Shown: positions 35,801 through 48,315, counted from the first letter of the stretch. The stretch: DNA of 64,000 nucleotides from Desarmillaria ectypa (GCA_030407005.1 JAUDYN010000003.1:3410001-3474000), one strand, 5' to 3'. The notes: generated by a model not told the origin, from the letters alone. Program-made: numbers and translations.

Positions 35801-36500
35801 AACGACAGCGGCTTGACGATGAGAAAGTCATTACGAAAAATTTTCCGATAGCACATAAATCCGAGACCGTTCGAGGAGATAGCCGCCGTCGCGGGTATTA
35901 CTCATTGAACTACGGTGGGAATGAGAAATGGAAGGCGAGGGTCTCATCGCCGCCATGGCGGTCCATTTTCATTTCATTCGAGTCGCGACGGGTATTTGCG
36001 ACCCGATCGTCATAGTGGACATCAATCAGAAATTCTGAGGTACCATTGCGGGCCCGTGCCAGGTTTATGGAACAAGTATTATCCAAGGAGATATGGGCAC
36101 GGAAAGAAGAGACGGAGACTACTTGAAGGCATATTCGCGGAGTCGAAATGTTAATGATCCCATGGCCTATGGCCTGGGTTAATGATCTAGGGATGAGTTG
36201 CTAGTCCTGAGTGACGTAGATCTTTCTAAAGTTCGGCACACGCATCTTCAAACTACAAATTCGAAAATTTGTGAGCCGCGAGGCGCTACCGGCGGGAAGT
36301 CCCAGGCCTAGGTTGCCGCTGACTATCTAGGGAGGATATATTGGTGTGGGAAACGGTTTCCACCAGATGAGAGAAACGAAGAGGCTGAGTATGATTTTAC
36401 TGTTAGGATTCGAATTTGATGGTATTGGTTTGGGGCAGTCAACGGGATGAAGGACTGTATCCTAAAGCAGTAGCACGAATATAGTATATTCCCAAGCGAC
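32801..36500. other. Gene-poor stretch with short coding-like remnants
   Basis: No conserved gene is recognisable over 3.7 kb. Two short stretches look like remnants of coding DNA: about 34425-34610 on the plus strand (64 codons containing SNFDIVLQNLHHDTFQ and KKVLTFILERQ), and about 35930-36185 on the plus strand (containing VATGICDPIVIVDINQKF, one TGA, then GTSIIQGDMGTERRDGDYLK). Their families are unknown to me. The rest shows no repeats obvious by eye. Confidence 0.35.
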
Positions 36501-36505
36501 AAATG

Positions 36506-36583
36506 TCTCTGATAGTATATCGGTTAGTACACGCGCCTGTCATTGGGACGCGCGAAAGCTGGGTTCGACTCCCAGTCAGAGAG
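36506..36583 (+). tRNA. tRNA-Asp (anticodon GTC) with 6-base intron
   Basis: The acceptor arms TCTCTGA (36506-36512) and TCAGAGA (36576-36582) pair perfectly, with discriminator G at 36583. The D arm is GTAT/GTAC with a GGTTA loop. The T arm is CTGGG-TTCGACT-CCCAG, containing a standard B box. The anticodon stem CGCGC/GCGCG is perfect only if TTGGGA (36543-36548) is removed. That leaves the loop CTGTCAC with anticodon GTC at 36539-36541 and the intron after position 37, the canonical tRNA intron site. A T5 tract at 36618-36622 could end Pol III transcription. Mature length is 72 before CCA. Confidence 0.88.
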
Positions 36584-36589
36584 CTAATA

Positions 36590-37357
36590 TGTAGAGACGT
36601 ATATTTAGATACGCTAGTTTTTAAATTCCGTCCAACGGTCTTCGTCATTGATTTTTTGAGTTTGATCGGTTCACTCAGACTAGTAGGTGTACGTGTACTC
36701 TACGTTACAGGTATTGAAGGAATGGACGTCATCATCTGCCTCCGCTTGTTGCTTCTACGAATAACAAACTGCCTATCTCATTCTTCCGCAGGGTCGGTAT
36801 GTTGAAGTCCTGAAAAGAGTCGGACATGACCGAAGGACAGAAGAAGCCGCTGAGTACATACTTGAGATCAGGTGGGAGAGATTTGGGACTTGTCACATCA
36901 CACAAAAGGGAAGGCCTGAGAGCTGATGGAAAGGTCGTGCGAGTTTGCAAGTCTGGGCAGGCGCAGAGTCGCGGTGATACTTACTTACGTAGATGGTGAC
37001 AGATCGCAAGGCGGCGATCAAGAAAGAACAAGGATAACTACCGTTTTGGGGTGCTTCGGTGCATGGATGTATGCGAAAGTATGAAAAGTAGTGTGTATAG
37101 GAAGGTAAATTGCCGGGTAGCGGGAGGGAGAAATCGAAAGATACGCGATTTTATCAGAAAGTGGAAAAAGAAAAGGGCTGGAAAATAAGGAAAAATAGGA
37201 CAAATATGGGGTGAACAATCAGGGATAAAGTACGGCTATATCCGGGCGTAGATTGATTCACTTTTCTGAACCATCGGGGATTAGTTTCCCACATAGTTTA
37301 TATAAACCACATTCGCTATGAATTCGACGTGCTTTTCGTTCTTGTCCATCCTTTGCC
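36590..37357. other. Intergenic spacer
   Basis: It contains the tRNA 3' flank and the upstream region of the next gene. TATATAAA-like sequence (37298-37306) lies about 50 bases before ATG 37358 and may be its TATA element. Nothing else is recognisable. Confidence 0.4.
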
Positions 37358-39780
37358 ATGCCCACGCTCCTCTCCTTGCCCGTAGAGACAATTGACCTAA
37401 TAGCATTCTACGTTGCCTGTCCGACTCGAGACGGCCTTCACAGTTCGCTGCTACCCTTTATTCTCACCTGCCGCGCCATTGGCATCTATCTCCATGAATC
37501 CAACGCCGTTTTTCGCCAAATATTCATTTTCAAGTACAGCTACGGCGCTGTCAGTCGTCGTGCATTTGAGTTGACGTCGCGGGATCTGAAGCACCAGCTG
37601 TGCTGGTATCGCAAGACGCTTCGGTTCATTCTCGAGCGACGGGGACTGGACGGGGAGCGCGAGCTGAGGAACACGTACGACGTTGATGTCTCCGACGTAC
37701 TCTGGGTGATGTACTTTATGTGTCTCGACGACGATGGCTACAATCTGCGGCAGCTGACCGCGGTGGGCGCGTATGAGTGGATCCACGACTTTGTGACCCT
37801 GCGCTTGTATGACGGAGCAAACGAGAACGGCGGTTGGCCGCTCGACAACTGTGTGAATGCATTGGCATTATGGATCTTCTGGAGACTTTCTACAAAAGGT
37901 ACGTCGTAGTTCTATGCCTGTTTGTGATGACCCCATGTTAAAGCTTATCCGTAGTACGGATGCTCTCCGACACAGACGAGACGTCCGACCGTATCATTCA
38001 ATTGATTCTTCCTTTTGTTACCGTTCCATTTCGGTATGCGTCCGCCTTCGCACCACCGAACCATTTTGTTCTTCCTCTCCAGTCCAATACCTACGACTTT
38101 TCCAATCTACCATCTCGAATCCCTTTTCGCACTCGGTCCGCCCATTTCCTCTCTGTTCCTACTCCCCACGGCCCTTATCCAGTGTACCTTTCCCCTTCTC
38201 GTGTTTGGTCACAGGTTCATTTCTCACGGCGTATCAGCTTAACGTGTCCCCTTGTCACTACGGCTGCTAAGCTCCTGTTCTTCTCACGCAGGGAGCTGTA
38301 TCCGTATGGCATGAACTACAGCCTTCCTAGGAACAGGTCAGAAGCCGTAGCTAGAGGCCTAAGCGGTCAGATTGGCCCGACGCAGGAGGATATCCATGAG
38401 ATGAATCTGCACCGTCTTGGTGGCCCTGACGGCAAGTATGGGGGTACGAAGCTTCCGACGGTCGCTCTAGACTCCTCGGGCGAGGTGTCAGACATAAGCA
38501 AAGCCTACGATCCGGAGTGGTACAGACTTCGGCTCTGCAAGAATGCTTGGGCTGATGATCTTGGGGACGACGACGAGATCTGGCGGCGGGCCAAGTTGGG
38601 TAAAGGGATGAGAGTCAAGACTGCGGATCATGAGGTACGCGAGCTCAGATTTCGTCAAGCCGAGATGTACGTCTTGGGATCCCTCACCGGTTTGTGGGCC
38701 GGTCGTATGGCTGTAAGTTATTTCCCCAATTGCCTTAGATCATTCTTATCGAGTTCCCCGCTCCAGATACCTGGTGAACATCAGCTCCTGCAGCTCTTGA
38801 TCCCAAACCAAAATAACGACCAACAAAATACCCCTCAAAATGACAATCCGGTACCGTTACCCCAGGGGTTTAGCGAAGATTACCTCGGGCTCATAAGCGC
38901 GCCTTTATATATGCACCTGCGGGAGCATGTATCTTATGCCGGCGGTGATATCGTTCCTACTGGTGCAAAGGGACTTGTACCTTCACGTTACGAGGATGCC
39001 GAAGAGGAAGAGGAAGACATGGACGAGGATGACGCGGATAGTCTCTGTGATGTGGAAGTAGCTAGTGAGAGCGAGCTGGAGGATTATGATATGCCCATCG
39101 ACGAGGACCAAGACAGACCCGAGATCGACCGACAACATCTCCTTAACGAATTCGATCAAGGTATGCGCAACGCATATTTCCCCGAAGGCGTCACTTTCCG
39201 AGACACCGTTGACGGAAATGGTATACGAGTGACGGCTCGGGGGCAGGAATACGTGTACGAGAATTGGAATGGAAGCGAGTTGGAGTCGAAGACGAAGACA
39301 AAAGGGAGGTTTCATGACCGAGAGACATGCGTGGGTTGTGCGATGCGGGAGAAGCAGGAGAGGCAACGGCGGGAAGCTGGTGCTGATGCGGCAGAAAACG
39401 ATGAGGATGCGTCTTTGGATAATGTCCCTCTTCCGCCGTGTACCGGTGTGCAGGATGTGATCATTACGGGAAAGACTGACGATAGGCATGGACAAGCGTG
39501 GAATCATTACACGTACTATGGCCGGGTTCGGCGGTGGGATGGAATGATTGGTATTCTTAGGGTCGCGGTGAATGCTCTCTTCTGTTTTCCATTTTGTGGG
39601 TTCTCATGTTGTGTGTTTCTTTTGCAGCACAACCGCCCCTTGGGGAACTTATTCTTCTATGGATATATTGTTGGCGGGAAGAATTTCGTTGGGAACTGGA
39701 GGATAACGCACGAAGACCCTGGCATGCCGGCTTGGGAGGGTCCGTTCACGCTCTCGAAGGTGACGGAGGGTAACGCTTGA
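37358..39780 (+). CDS. F-box protein, agaricomycete type, with acidic region
   Basis: ATG 37358 opens MPTLLSLPVETIDLIAFYV, and the N-terminal 45 residues have F-box character ending FILTCRAIGIYLHESNAVF. Introns at 37899-37954, 38713-38766 and 39568-39627 have normal borders and keep frame; others are likely around 38035-38090 and 38230-38290. The middle region contains YDPEWYRLRLCKNAWADDLG and an acidic run (DAEEEEEDMDEDDADS). A possible metal-binding pair is CVGCAMREKQ. The C-terminus reads GYIVGGKNFVGNWRITHEDP and ends at 39780. Such large proteins probably act as substrate adaptors of SCF ligases. It is not closely related to the three CxxC F-box genes of the left region. Confidence 0.65.
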
Positions 39781-40630
39781 TCATGACACTAAATGAATTT
39801 GTTTTCGTTTTGGTGATATCTTGGAAAATGTATGTACTCGCATGTATTTTAGACTGGACTAGAGGTTGTATGGCATTGCATCTAATTAATTTAATAGTCA
39901 CACATTTTGTATAATACGTATCATTTCGTGCGCATATTTAATGGCGATCTAGGGGACCAGATAAAGATATCATAAAGATCGACAATCCCTCTCAGTATTC
40001 GCATTCTTAGCACCAAGCGGCGACTTCGTCGACGGCGAACACAACTCCAATGTATTACAAGATCTCTACCCTTTACTCAACGGAGATATGATGCCGTGGC
40101 GGTGGCGCAGAATGGGAATCAAGCTCAGGCGAAATGGAAGAGAGTTATGTATAGATTCATGAAAGTACGGGAGGAGAGCGGCGACGTCGTGTAAACGTAT
40201 TCAAGACATGAAACAGAGTGCAGGCAAACCACACACGTACCCCAATACCACCATATGTATGCGTGCCGAGAACTTCACCGCCCGATTCCCGACCTAGGTG
40301 TCGCTGAGCATGAAACTGTTTTCGCCTGATATGTGTCCCTCAATTCTAATGGAGTTTTCGCAAAGCATTGAATGGCCTAGTGAGAGTATGCTGATCCGGT
40401 CATGGACGTAAACTGTATGCAGTGGGCGCCACATTGGACCTGCAGGGTGACGCGACATCACGAAAGCGAACGAACACAGAATTTGATAAGTAATAGCTAG
40501 CACAACGCTGACGTCATATTCTACGTGACTCCCGGCCCTCAAGTCAGCCACCGTGACAGTGACCGTGACTTCACCAATGACAAACTGTACAGTTGGTCAG
40601 GTTTTTCCCAGGATAACCTTTTACCAGTAC
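39781..40630. other. Intergenic spacer
   Basis: This is the 3' flank of the F-box gene and promoter region of the ubiquitin fusion. No gene or repeat was recognised. Confidence 0.5.
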
Positions 40631-40631
40631 T

Positions 40632-40696
40632 GTGAGTGGGAGGCTCGCAAATTTTTATATCGTTCGTCTGCCTGACTTGGGTGTTTTTTCTTCTAG
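40632..40696 (+). other. 5' UTR intron of ubiquitin-L40
   Basis: A GTGAGT donor at 40632 and a TTCTAG acceptor at 40696 enclose a pyrimidine-rich tract. The start codon follows immediately at 40697. Its presence is inferred from sequence only. Confidence 0.6.
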
Positions 40697-41262
<566 letters not shown>

Positions 41263-41955
41263 TCCATTCGCTTTGGGCGATTTGTGTTGGAAAGATCAGA
41301 GCGTGCAGAAGGTTGATGGGAATATGCTTTTGCAGAAATTATGCATATGCCGTTTGTATGCCAGTGTCTCGTCGAACATGTGCATTTCTTTCCTGGTGTG
41401 AAATTGTGAAGATGAAGATAGGCTGTTATCGGTAAGGAACTGACTACTGATCACGACACTGTCAGGGTTGGTATGTACATCTGTTGTACAGTTGGACATG
41501 TACTGATGTTCCTGTTCTGTAGCCCCTGCATAGTATCGCTCAAGGCCAGAAGCTGACTATTCTCGTGCGTTTGTAACTGTTAAACCCAGTCAGATGAGAG
41601 AAGTAGAAGCTTCGCCTTTTGAAAGGACCTCCTGTGCTCGAAGTTCTTCGAAGATAACAGTGTTCGAAACATCTCAACATTCAAGGGCCCTAGAGATGAG
41701 CACGCTGAGAGGAAGTTAGATTAGAAGCAAAAAAGTACAGCTGAAATTGCCCTCCATTTCATGTGAAAGAAATGGTCCCGTGCCAGTGGCGGTGGCCGAA
41801 ACTTCTATCTTCCGTACTCCCACCACGTTTCTTTGACATCGCTACGTTCTACGTATCCTTTGTTTTTGGTCATTTACGACAACAATGACATTTGTGGCTC
41901 TTTCTTTTCTCTATATATCGGTCGGGCGAGAACCTTGTCAACACCGTCTGTCACC

Positions 41956-43090
41956 ATGAATCCTCGCATGGGCGAATACGTGGTCATCCAAATCGATCCC
42001 TTTGCTTCGCTCGAGTCGACGTCGCTGTATGATCCAGAAGTAATTCGAGCATGCCATGTGATGAGGAACAAGAAATATGTAGCCTGTCTTACATGGGTGC
42101 GTGCCATGTAAACTGATTTATTTGCGACGTCCTGACAGACGGCCGTCGCAGGCGCTTCCATCAACGAGCAAATACCTATCCGGGACCGTCTGCTTCGTTT
42201 CTCAAGGTCTCACCGCCGGAAATCCTAATGAGGATGTCACCCCTGCGATGAGCTTGCCTATCCTACCGAACACATTCCATCCCGAGTCTCGCGAGCCGCT
42301 CGATCCCAAGGAATCGCTGCCATGGCCAGATCTGTACCAACAGACGCAGGCGGTGTCGAAGATCCGCTTCCATAATATCCCCGCAGATGGAAAGCAGTCA
42401 CCACATGCTTTGAGCATCAGCGAGCGGTACGAGCTTTTGCTCGTCCAGGAGGTGGACGAATGCAGGAGAGAGGATATGCTACGGGCGCGTCAAAAGACTG
42501 AGGCTGCTGATTGTGAGAGCGCGACGTCGTCTTCGTGCACGGCTCTTGCAAGCAGCGATGCCGGATGGAGCGTGGACGAGACAGTTTGCACGGACTCTCT
42601 CGCAGGGCACGGTTCTCTAACCGAGATTGTGCCTGTGGTCGAGATATCAATCGATCTTGAATCTGTGGACGTGGTCAACGACCCTTGGGAGTTTTTCGAG
42701 GAGGTGCAAGCTCTGGAGAGGTGAGCATCGTTTGTTGAGAATGTCCTCACAGCTGATCATTCCTTATAGGCTCGTATATGAACACAAGAAACGACACAGA
42801 CTGGCTATAGAGAAAGCTATAAAACTTGATAGCGAGCTCGCGGAGCAGATAATATTGAAGCACCGCGCCTCGTCACTTGAGAAAGGTCCGTGTATCTTAC
42901 TCATTCGTTGATGCTTATCTTAGATCTCGATTCAGACAACTCTCTTCGCTTCAAGCAGGTCGTACGTTCTTGTCGGAAAAAATTACATGCTCTCGCTTCC
43001 TTCAACGCCTCTGAACCTAGAAAAGGGCTCGGATCATCTGTGGAATCTCCAAAGGGACCGTTGGATGGTGTACATTCTTGCTGGCTATAA
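41956..43090 (+). CDS. GEY/DPW-FF family protein, intact member
   Basis: Exon 1 (from ATG 41956) reads MNPRMGEYVVIQIDPFASL to KKYVACLTW. Intron 42097-42151 joins ALPSTSKYLSGTVCFVSQG. Exon 2 continues with LPNTFHPESREPLDP, LPWPDLYQQTQAV, SERYELLLVQEVDECRRED and IDLESVDVVNDPWEFFEEV. Intron 42721-42769 leads to LVYEHKKRHRLAIEKAIKL, and a further intron to a last exon ending HSCWL. It is the only copy of six in the window without a visible lesion. The protein is acidic in the middle and probably coiled-coil near the C-terminus. It has no recognised domain, signal peptide or membrane segment. Function is unknown. Confidence 0.6.
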
Positions 43091-43479
43091 TCTATTCAAT
43101 GTTGCATAGTCAATGTGAATACGACGGGGAATTCGGCAGTTCTTTTTCGGTCTGATGACTTCGGCCTAGCAACCTGGCTTTTCATTGTCCCTGAAATCCT
43201 TACGACTTGAGGACAGTTGATGCTTACCTTGGTTAAGCCCGAGGCGCTCTGAGCCCTCTTTCTGTGACGAAGATTTCTCTACGGAAGCTGTCTTGTTAGA
43301 TTGCAACCGAGAATGTTGTGAAGCTCATCGCATCATGTCGACTCTTTCTTCGATGAGAACATCTTCAAATTAGCCTACAACGCCGTTCTACTCTCTTTCT
43401 GTTTGCGGGAACACAGGCTGAGGAAGGAAGAATGCATATCGATCTGACCTGATTGATGATTCTTGTTCATGTTCCAGGT

Positions 43480-46230
43480 TCGACACGAACGTGTGACTGC
43501 AGTTCAAATTACAAACTCGACCGCACACACTTGCTTGCGGTTCGTTAACCTGACTATCTACCGGGGTTGTTACGGGGTCGCTTTTTGACAGGTCGCGCTC
43601 AAACTCGAGTTGTTGATAAGTAATGTTTTCTATTTCGGTGCGTACTTGACTTTTGTTGAAATCTTTAAAACGGTCGGCTGCCTGGGTTGAACCTACGGCT
43701 ATAATATCAAGTGGTACTTCAAGAGTCGAGTGCGTCTATATATCTCAATGAAGTCAATGAAAGCCCGCATGGGATCGTTCTGACGTCACAGAATCTTTGT
43801 CGAGGCCTAAATAACCTTATCCTGTTTTGGCAAAACACCACTCTGAAAACGCATTACCTTTCCATGCAGTGCGGGCCTGAAACGAGACATTTCTTCTCAT
43901 GTCCCGTGTCCCTTCCGGACCAAGTTGTCGCCTACTTCTCTTTAAATCTATAGGAATGATACCGCTCCTTCTGTGCGGTCAATACCCGATGAATGCTTAA
44001 AACCTTCACGGAGACGGATTCATGAGCAAGAACTCGGCGATTCGTGTTGGTCCAAAGATACGACGGTCTTGGCATTGGAGCTACTGAAGAGGGTTCAATC
44101 ACTTTCATGTTCGTGTCGATGCTTCAAATTACAAACTCGACCGCTCATGATTCGTCAACTTGACTGTCTACCGGATTTGTTACAGGGTCTCATTTTGACC
44201 AGTACGGCAGCTCAGCGTTAAGTAACGTTTTTCTGTTTCTGTGTGGACTTGAATTTGACTGTCTGTTCGGAGATTCGAAAATCGGTTGGTTGTTTGGCTT
44301 ACGGCTAAACATCAAGTTTCCCACCTCGAGTTCAGCTTCTATATGTCGATGAATGCTCACACGGAAAAGGTACTATAGCCATCGGAGCTCCCCTAACTTT
44401 ATCCCATAAGGTCAAACCCCATTTTGAAGATCGCCGTGCATTCAAATGTTCATACAGTGTGGAACAATCGAAGGGGTCATCTTCTAATGTATTGCGCTCT
44501 CCGGACCGATCTCTCTCTGGATCTATAAGTCGTCACCGCCATGCTGATACCGCTCCTTTGGTGCGGTCAATACCCGATGAGAGGTTAAAACTTTCCCGGA
44601 GATGAGTTATATGGCCTGAAACTCGGCGTCTGTGTTGGACCAAAAATACGGGAGGTGGAAAAGTGTGAAAGAAAGACGTTCGAAAACGAGGACAAGGCAG
44701 TGAGTCGCTCAATTACTTGTGAGCGGTGACGGTAGATCCTGACAGGTCTCCTGCTATTTAGATGCGTGCCCGTGCTTTGCTGGCTTTCTAAAACGCCGAC
44801 ATATACTTTAGCTCGGAATTTTGGGTCATTAATGGGTTTCTAGAAGGTTTTTTTCCGTCACAGTGCATGCTTGACCTTTGTTCGGAAATCTGAAAAATGG
44901 TCGACTGCCTGGGTTAAGCCCATGGCCATAGTATCAAATTTTCTGCCTTCTGCTTCGAGAGTCCAACGTCCACGCCCGTATGGGATTACTCTGATCCCAT
45001 CGTGGAATATCTGTCGAGGCGTAAATAGTCTTATCCCATATTGGCAAGACACCATTCTGCCTGCGGTGGGAAGACTGCTGTGCATCCAAACACATACCTT
45101 TCCATGCAGTGCGGACCTTGTGAAGGGACATCTCTCCTCCTGTCTCGCGCTTTCCGGGCCAATCTCTCTCTCCGAATCTATAGGTCGCAGCCCTTCAATG
45201 CGGGCAATGCCAAATGAAAGGTTAAAACTTTCGCGGAAAGACAGGGTCGTAGTCCCATTGCCAGGAACTTGGCATCTTATATGAGACCAAAAATTCGAAA
45301 AGGCATCCATAGGTCATATTGACGCTTCCTTCACTCGTCTGAAGGGTGGTATGAGTCTTCAACGTGCTCCCAATTCCGGGAACGGAGGATAGAGCGTCCG
45401 TGTGCATGTGAATCTGATTTGATTCTTGAAGATTTCACAAGGTATGACTACAGTTCAAATTACAAACTGGACTGCTCGTACTTGTTTGTGGTTCCTCAAC
45501 TTGACTATCTGCCGAGGTTGTTACGGGTCGCTTTTTGATTGGTACGGCGGTTCAGCGTTAAATAACGTTTTTTCTGATTTGGACGTGAATTTGACTGTCT
45601 GTTAGGGGATTCGGAAAACGGAGTTCGCTGTCTGGCCCATGGCTATAATATCAAGTTTCCCACCTCGAGTTCAGCTCCTATATGTCGATGAATGCTCACA
45701 CAGAAAAGGTACTATAGCCATCGGAGTTCCACTAACTTTATCCCATAAGGTCTTTTGAAGATTGCCGTACATTCAAATGTCCATACAGTGTGGACCAATC
45801 GAAAGAGACACCTGCTAATGTATCACCCTTTCCGGACCGATCTCTCTCTGAATCTATAGGTCGTCATACTGATACCGCCCCTTCCGTACGGTCAATACCG
45901 ATGAGAGGTCAAAACTTTCCCGGAGATGAGTCCGTAGTCCCATAGCCTGGGACTCAGTGTTCGTGTTCGACCAAAAAAACATGCGAGGTGAATAGCGTGA
46001 AAGGGAAAGGCTCGAAAACGAGGATAAGATGATGTGTTATATTCAGTTGCTCTATTTGGTGGCGGTGGAGGCTGACAGGTCTCCTGCCACTTAGATACGT
46101 GACTGTGCTTTGCTGGCCTTCTGAAACGCCGATGTATATACATACTTCAACTCGGGATAAACTTGGGGGCGGCACTTGGTGAATTTTGGGTCACTAACGG
46201 GTTCCTAGAAGAATTTCTTATCCTGTGTGC
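43480..46230. repeat. Tandem array of diverged repeat units
   Basis: The word TTCAAATTACAAACT occurs at about 43503, 44123 and 45453, each time followed by the same series of motifs: AACTTGACT(A/G)TCT, a GTTA(C)GGG tract, a (T/C)AGCGTTAA tract, a GTCTGxxxGG tract and ATCAAGT. The block from CTGACAGGTCTCCTGC to GGGTTxCTAGAAG occurs at about 44738 and 46072. The two best units are thus about 1.33 kb apart, with older half-units of about 0.6-0.75 kb between and before. TCCGGACCGATCTCTCTCT-type words recur within each unit. No intact gene explains the array; a minus-strand frame of 150 codons (44858-45310) lies in one unit and decayed pieces of it appear in others. Confidence 0.65.
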
Positions 46231-46738
46231 TTCGTCAGACTCTGTCAAAGGATGTACCTAGTATATAGTAATACTGATACCCCTGACAGTCACAAGCTGT
46301 CATTGCAACCTGCAAGCTCGAGGAAGCGTCTTTATCCGTTCAAACTTGAAGCTTGAATAAGAATATATACATTTATTTGAACACAATCTATGCTATATCA
46401 TAGTAGTATAAACTATTCAAAACCTTTCCGGCAATATGCATACGAGCACGACTGGTTTGAAAAATAAATCCTGTACCCAAGTTATAAGAATAAGTTGTAG
46501 CCACGACAGCAAGTACTAAAGTACGACGCAAACACTATGCATGGACCGTGGGAACTTGGTGTCGATTAATTTGCGCTCCTTTCGGTGGCTGCCTCTCTGA
46601 CTCTTACCACCACCTTCACGATGCCTGTCCTTGCGCGCTAGCAGCGTGGGCCCAACGACCCACGCTGCCACCCCATAGAAATCTATCACTGCTTTAAAAA
46701 AATTCTCGGCCTAGACAATACCCATTAGAACGTCAATT
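46231..46738. other. Intergenic spacer
   Basis: No gene is seen. The 46638-46670 stretch contains a perfect GC-rich inverted repeat (CAGCGTGGG ... CCCACGCTG). Confidence 0.45.
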
Positions 46739-47905
46739 ATGTCCCACATAATTTTGCCCACCGCTTTCTTGCCGCCTCTCGCCCGACTGAAGACTTTTTC
46801 TGGAGCGCACATATCGGCCTCTCTTCGCTCGCTAAGAGACTTTTACTGGCCTTCGGTCCCTTCGAGGTTGACGGTACCTGTACGCAAAGCCAGTACCCGG
46901 ATACATGATCAGTCCGTACCGGATTCGGGGTATGCGTCGGCTGAGGAAGATGATGATAATGATGAAGGAGGAGAGGGAGGAGGAGGAGGAGAGGAGAATG
47001 ATTGTCTAACCGGTGAGGAGGAAGATATTTTACGTGCAGATCCTTTCGAGCGCGAGTTCGCTATCAAGTGGATCACTGGCTTCATCTCGCGCTCTAATGC
47101 CTGGATCGAGGATACACTAGATGAGGCGGAGGCAGAGACGAGACGGGATTTGGTGGAAGAGGCTGCACAGATTGTCTCTGCGTTTGCAGGCGACGACGAG
47201 GAGACCGAATGCGCTGTTACTAGGACGTTCGAGTTCACTGGGTCTGTCAAAGTTGAGCTGAACGATGCCCCGCTGTCCAGCGAAGATTACACGTCCGTCG
47301 GCCTTCAGAGTTGGGCTAGCTCGATCCTGCTAGCAGAAAAGTTGTGTGCATCGCCGGGAACATTCGGGTTGGACAAATCACGGCCTTTGCGCGTCTTAGA
47401 ACTGGGCGCCGGCACGGGCTTGTTGAGCATCGTCGCTGCCAAGCTCTCAGAGGCTAAACTTCTGCAGACCATCGTCGCCACAGACCATCACCCAGACGTC
47501 CTCGCCAATCTCAGCGCCAACGTACAGACCAATTTTCCCTACTCATCGTCTGCTATCGATGTCCGTCGCTTCGACTGGGAGTCCCCAGACTTCAATTATC
47601 CCATGGATAAGCTCTTCGATGTCATCCTGGCCGCCGACGTGATTTACCATGCCAAGCATGCGGAATGGATAAGGGGATGTGTTGAGCGGCTTCTGGCGCT
47701 GAACGGGATATTCTCGCTCATGATTCCCCTCCGCTCGACGGGAAGACATGAAGGTATGGATCATACCGTAGAAACTGTTTTTCCCGAGTCTGAGATGGCC
47801 TCTGGGCTGGTTGTTTTGGAGAAGGAGACCATCGAGAGGCAGGGAGGTGTCGGGAGAGCTGATGAAGGAGGCTATAAGCTCTTCAGGATTGGATGGGCAA
47901 TATAG
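46739..47905 (+). CDS. Lysine methyltransferase, family 16 (Efm-type)
   Basis: This is a single-exon frame of 388 codons from ATG 46739. Residues about 60-100 are an acidic, Gly/Glu-rich low-complexity segment (EEDDDNDEGGEGGGGGEEN). The SAM-binding domain follows: GLQSWASSILLAEKL, the glycine-rich motif I in RVLELGAGTGLLSIVA, ATDHHPDVLANLSANV, and the post-motif DVILAADVIYHAKHAEW. These are signatures of methyltransferase family 16, whose fungal members (for example Efm2/Efm3, FAM86-like) methylate lysines of translation elongation factors. The target here cannot be told. Lack of introns is unusual among its neighbours. Confidence 0.82.
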   Translation: MSHIILPTAFLPPLARLKTFSGAHISASLRSLRDFYWPSVPSRLTVPVRKASTRIHDQSVPDSGYASAEEDDDNDEGGEGGGGGEENDCLTGEEEDILRADPFEREFAIKWITGFISRSNAWIEDTLDEAEAETRRDLVEEAAQIVSAFAGDDEETECAVTRTFEFTGSVKVELNDAPLSSEDYTSVGLQSWASSILLAEKLCASPGTFGLDKSRPLRVLELGAGTGLLSIVAAKLSEAKLLQTIVATDHHPDVLANLSANVQTNFPYSSSAIDVRRFDWESPDFNYPMDKLFDVILAADVIYHAKHAEWIRGCVERLLALNGIFSLMIPLRSTGRHEGMDHTVETVFPESEMASGLVVLEKETIERQGGVGRADEGGYKLFRIGWAI

Positions 47906-48027
47906 AATTAGACACAAACTACTGATGCTTGCAGCAATAATGTTTATTTTTTTTTCCTAATCACGACTTTTTTTTCGGTTTTTGGGGTTCGTGACGACGG
48001 TGCACAACAAACGTAAATAACACTATC

Positions 48028-48315
48028 ATGTCAACCTCCATCACCGTGAGTTATGATCTCAACCCGCCTGAAGAGGTGGATGCACCTACACTGGTGGAAT
48101 CCAAGCATGCGACATTCAACCTCAAAAAGACACCCGCGGACGGGCAGAAAGCTTACTATGCCGCGCTGAAGGATGCCATACAGTTGGCAAGGAACCAGCT
48201 CGGCGACGAACTCACGGCCTGGAGAGATGCGGTAGGAAAGGCAGAGCTAAACAAGGAGACGAAGAAAACATTGAAAGAAGAAAAGGGAGAAGGAGAAGAG
48301 GAAGAGGAAGAGTAA
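48028..48315 (+). CDS. KEOPS/EKC subunit Gon7-like
   Basis: This is a small intronless gene of 95 codons. The core (KAYYAALKDAIQLARNQLG, then DELTAWRDAVG) matches fungal Gon7, and the tail is a Lys/Glu-rich disordered run (KGEGEEEEEE). Gon7 is a small, partly disordered subunit of the KEOPS complex that makes t6A37 in ANN-decoding tRNAs. The gene is convergent with the mitochondrial uL2 gene, 81 bases apart. Confidence 0.72.
   Translation: MSTSITVSYDLNPPEEVDAPTLVESKHATFNLKKTPADGQKAYYAALKDAIQLARNQLGDELTAWRDAVGKAELNKETKKTLKEEKGEGEEEEEE

Noticed and set aside
38983..39507. Long minus-strand frame inside the large F-box gene
   Set aside because: It is the antisense shadow of the acidic, codon-biased plus-strand exon.
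44858..45310. Minus-strand frame of 150 codons within the repeat array
   Set aside because: It lies wholly in one repeat unit, its relatives in other units are broken by stops, and no domain is seen. It is reported as part of the array, not as a gene.
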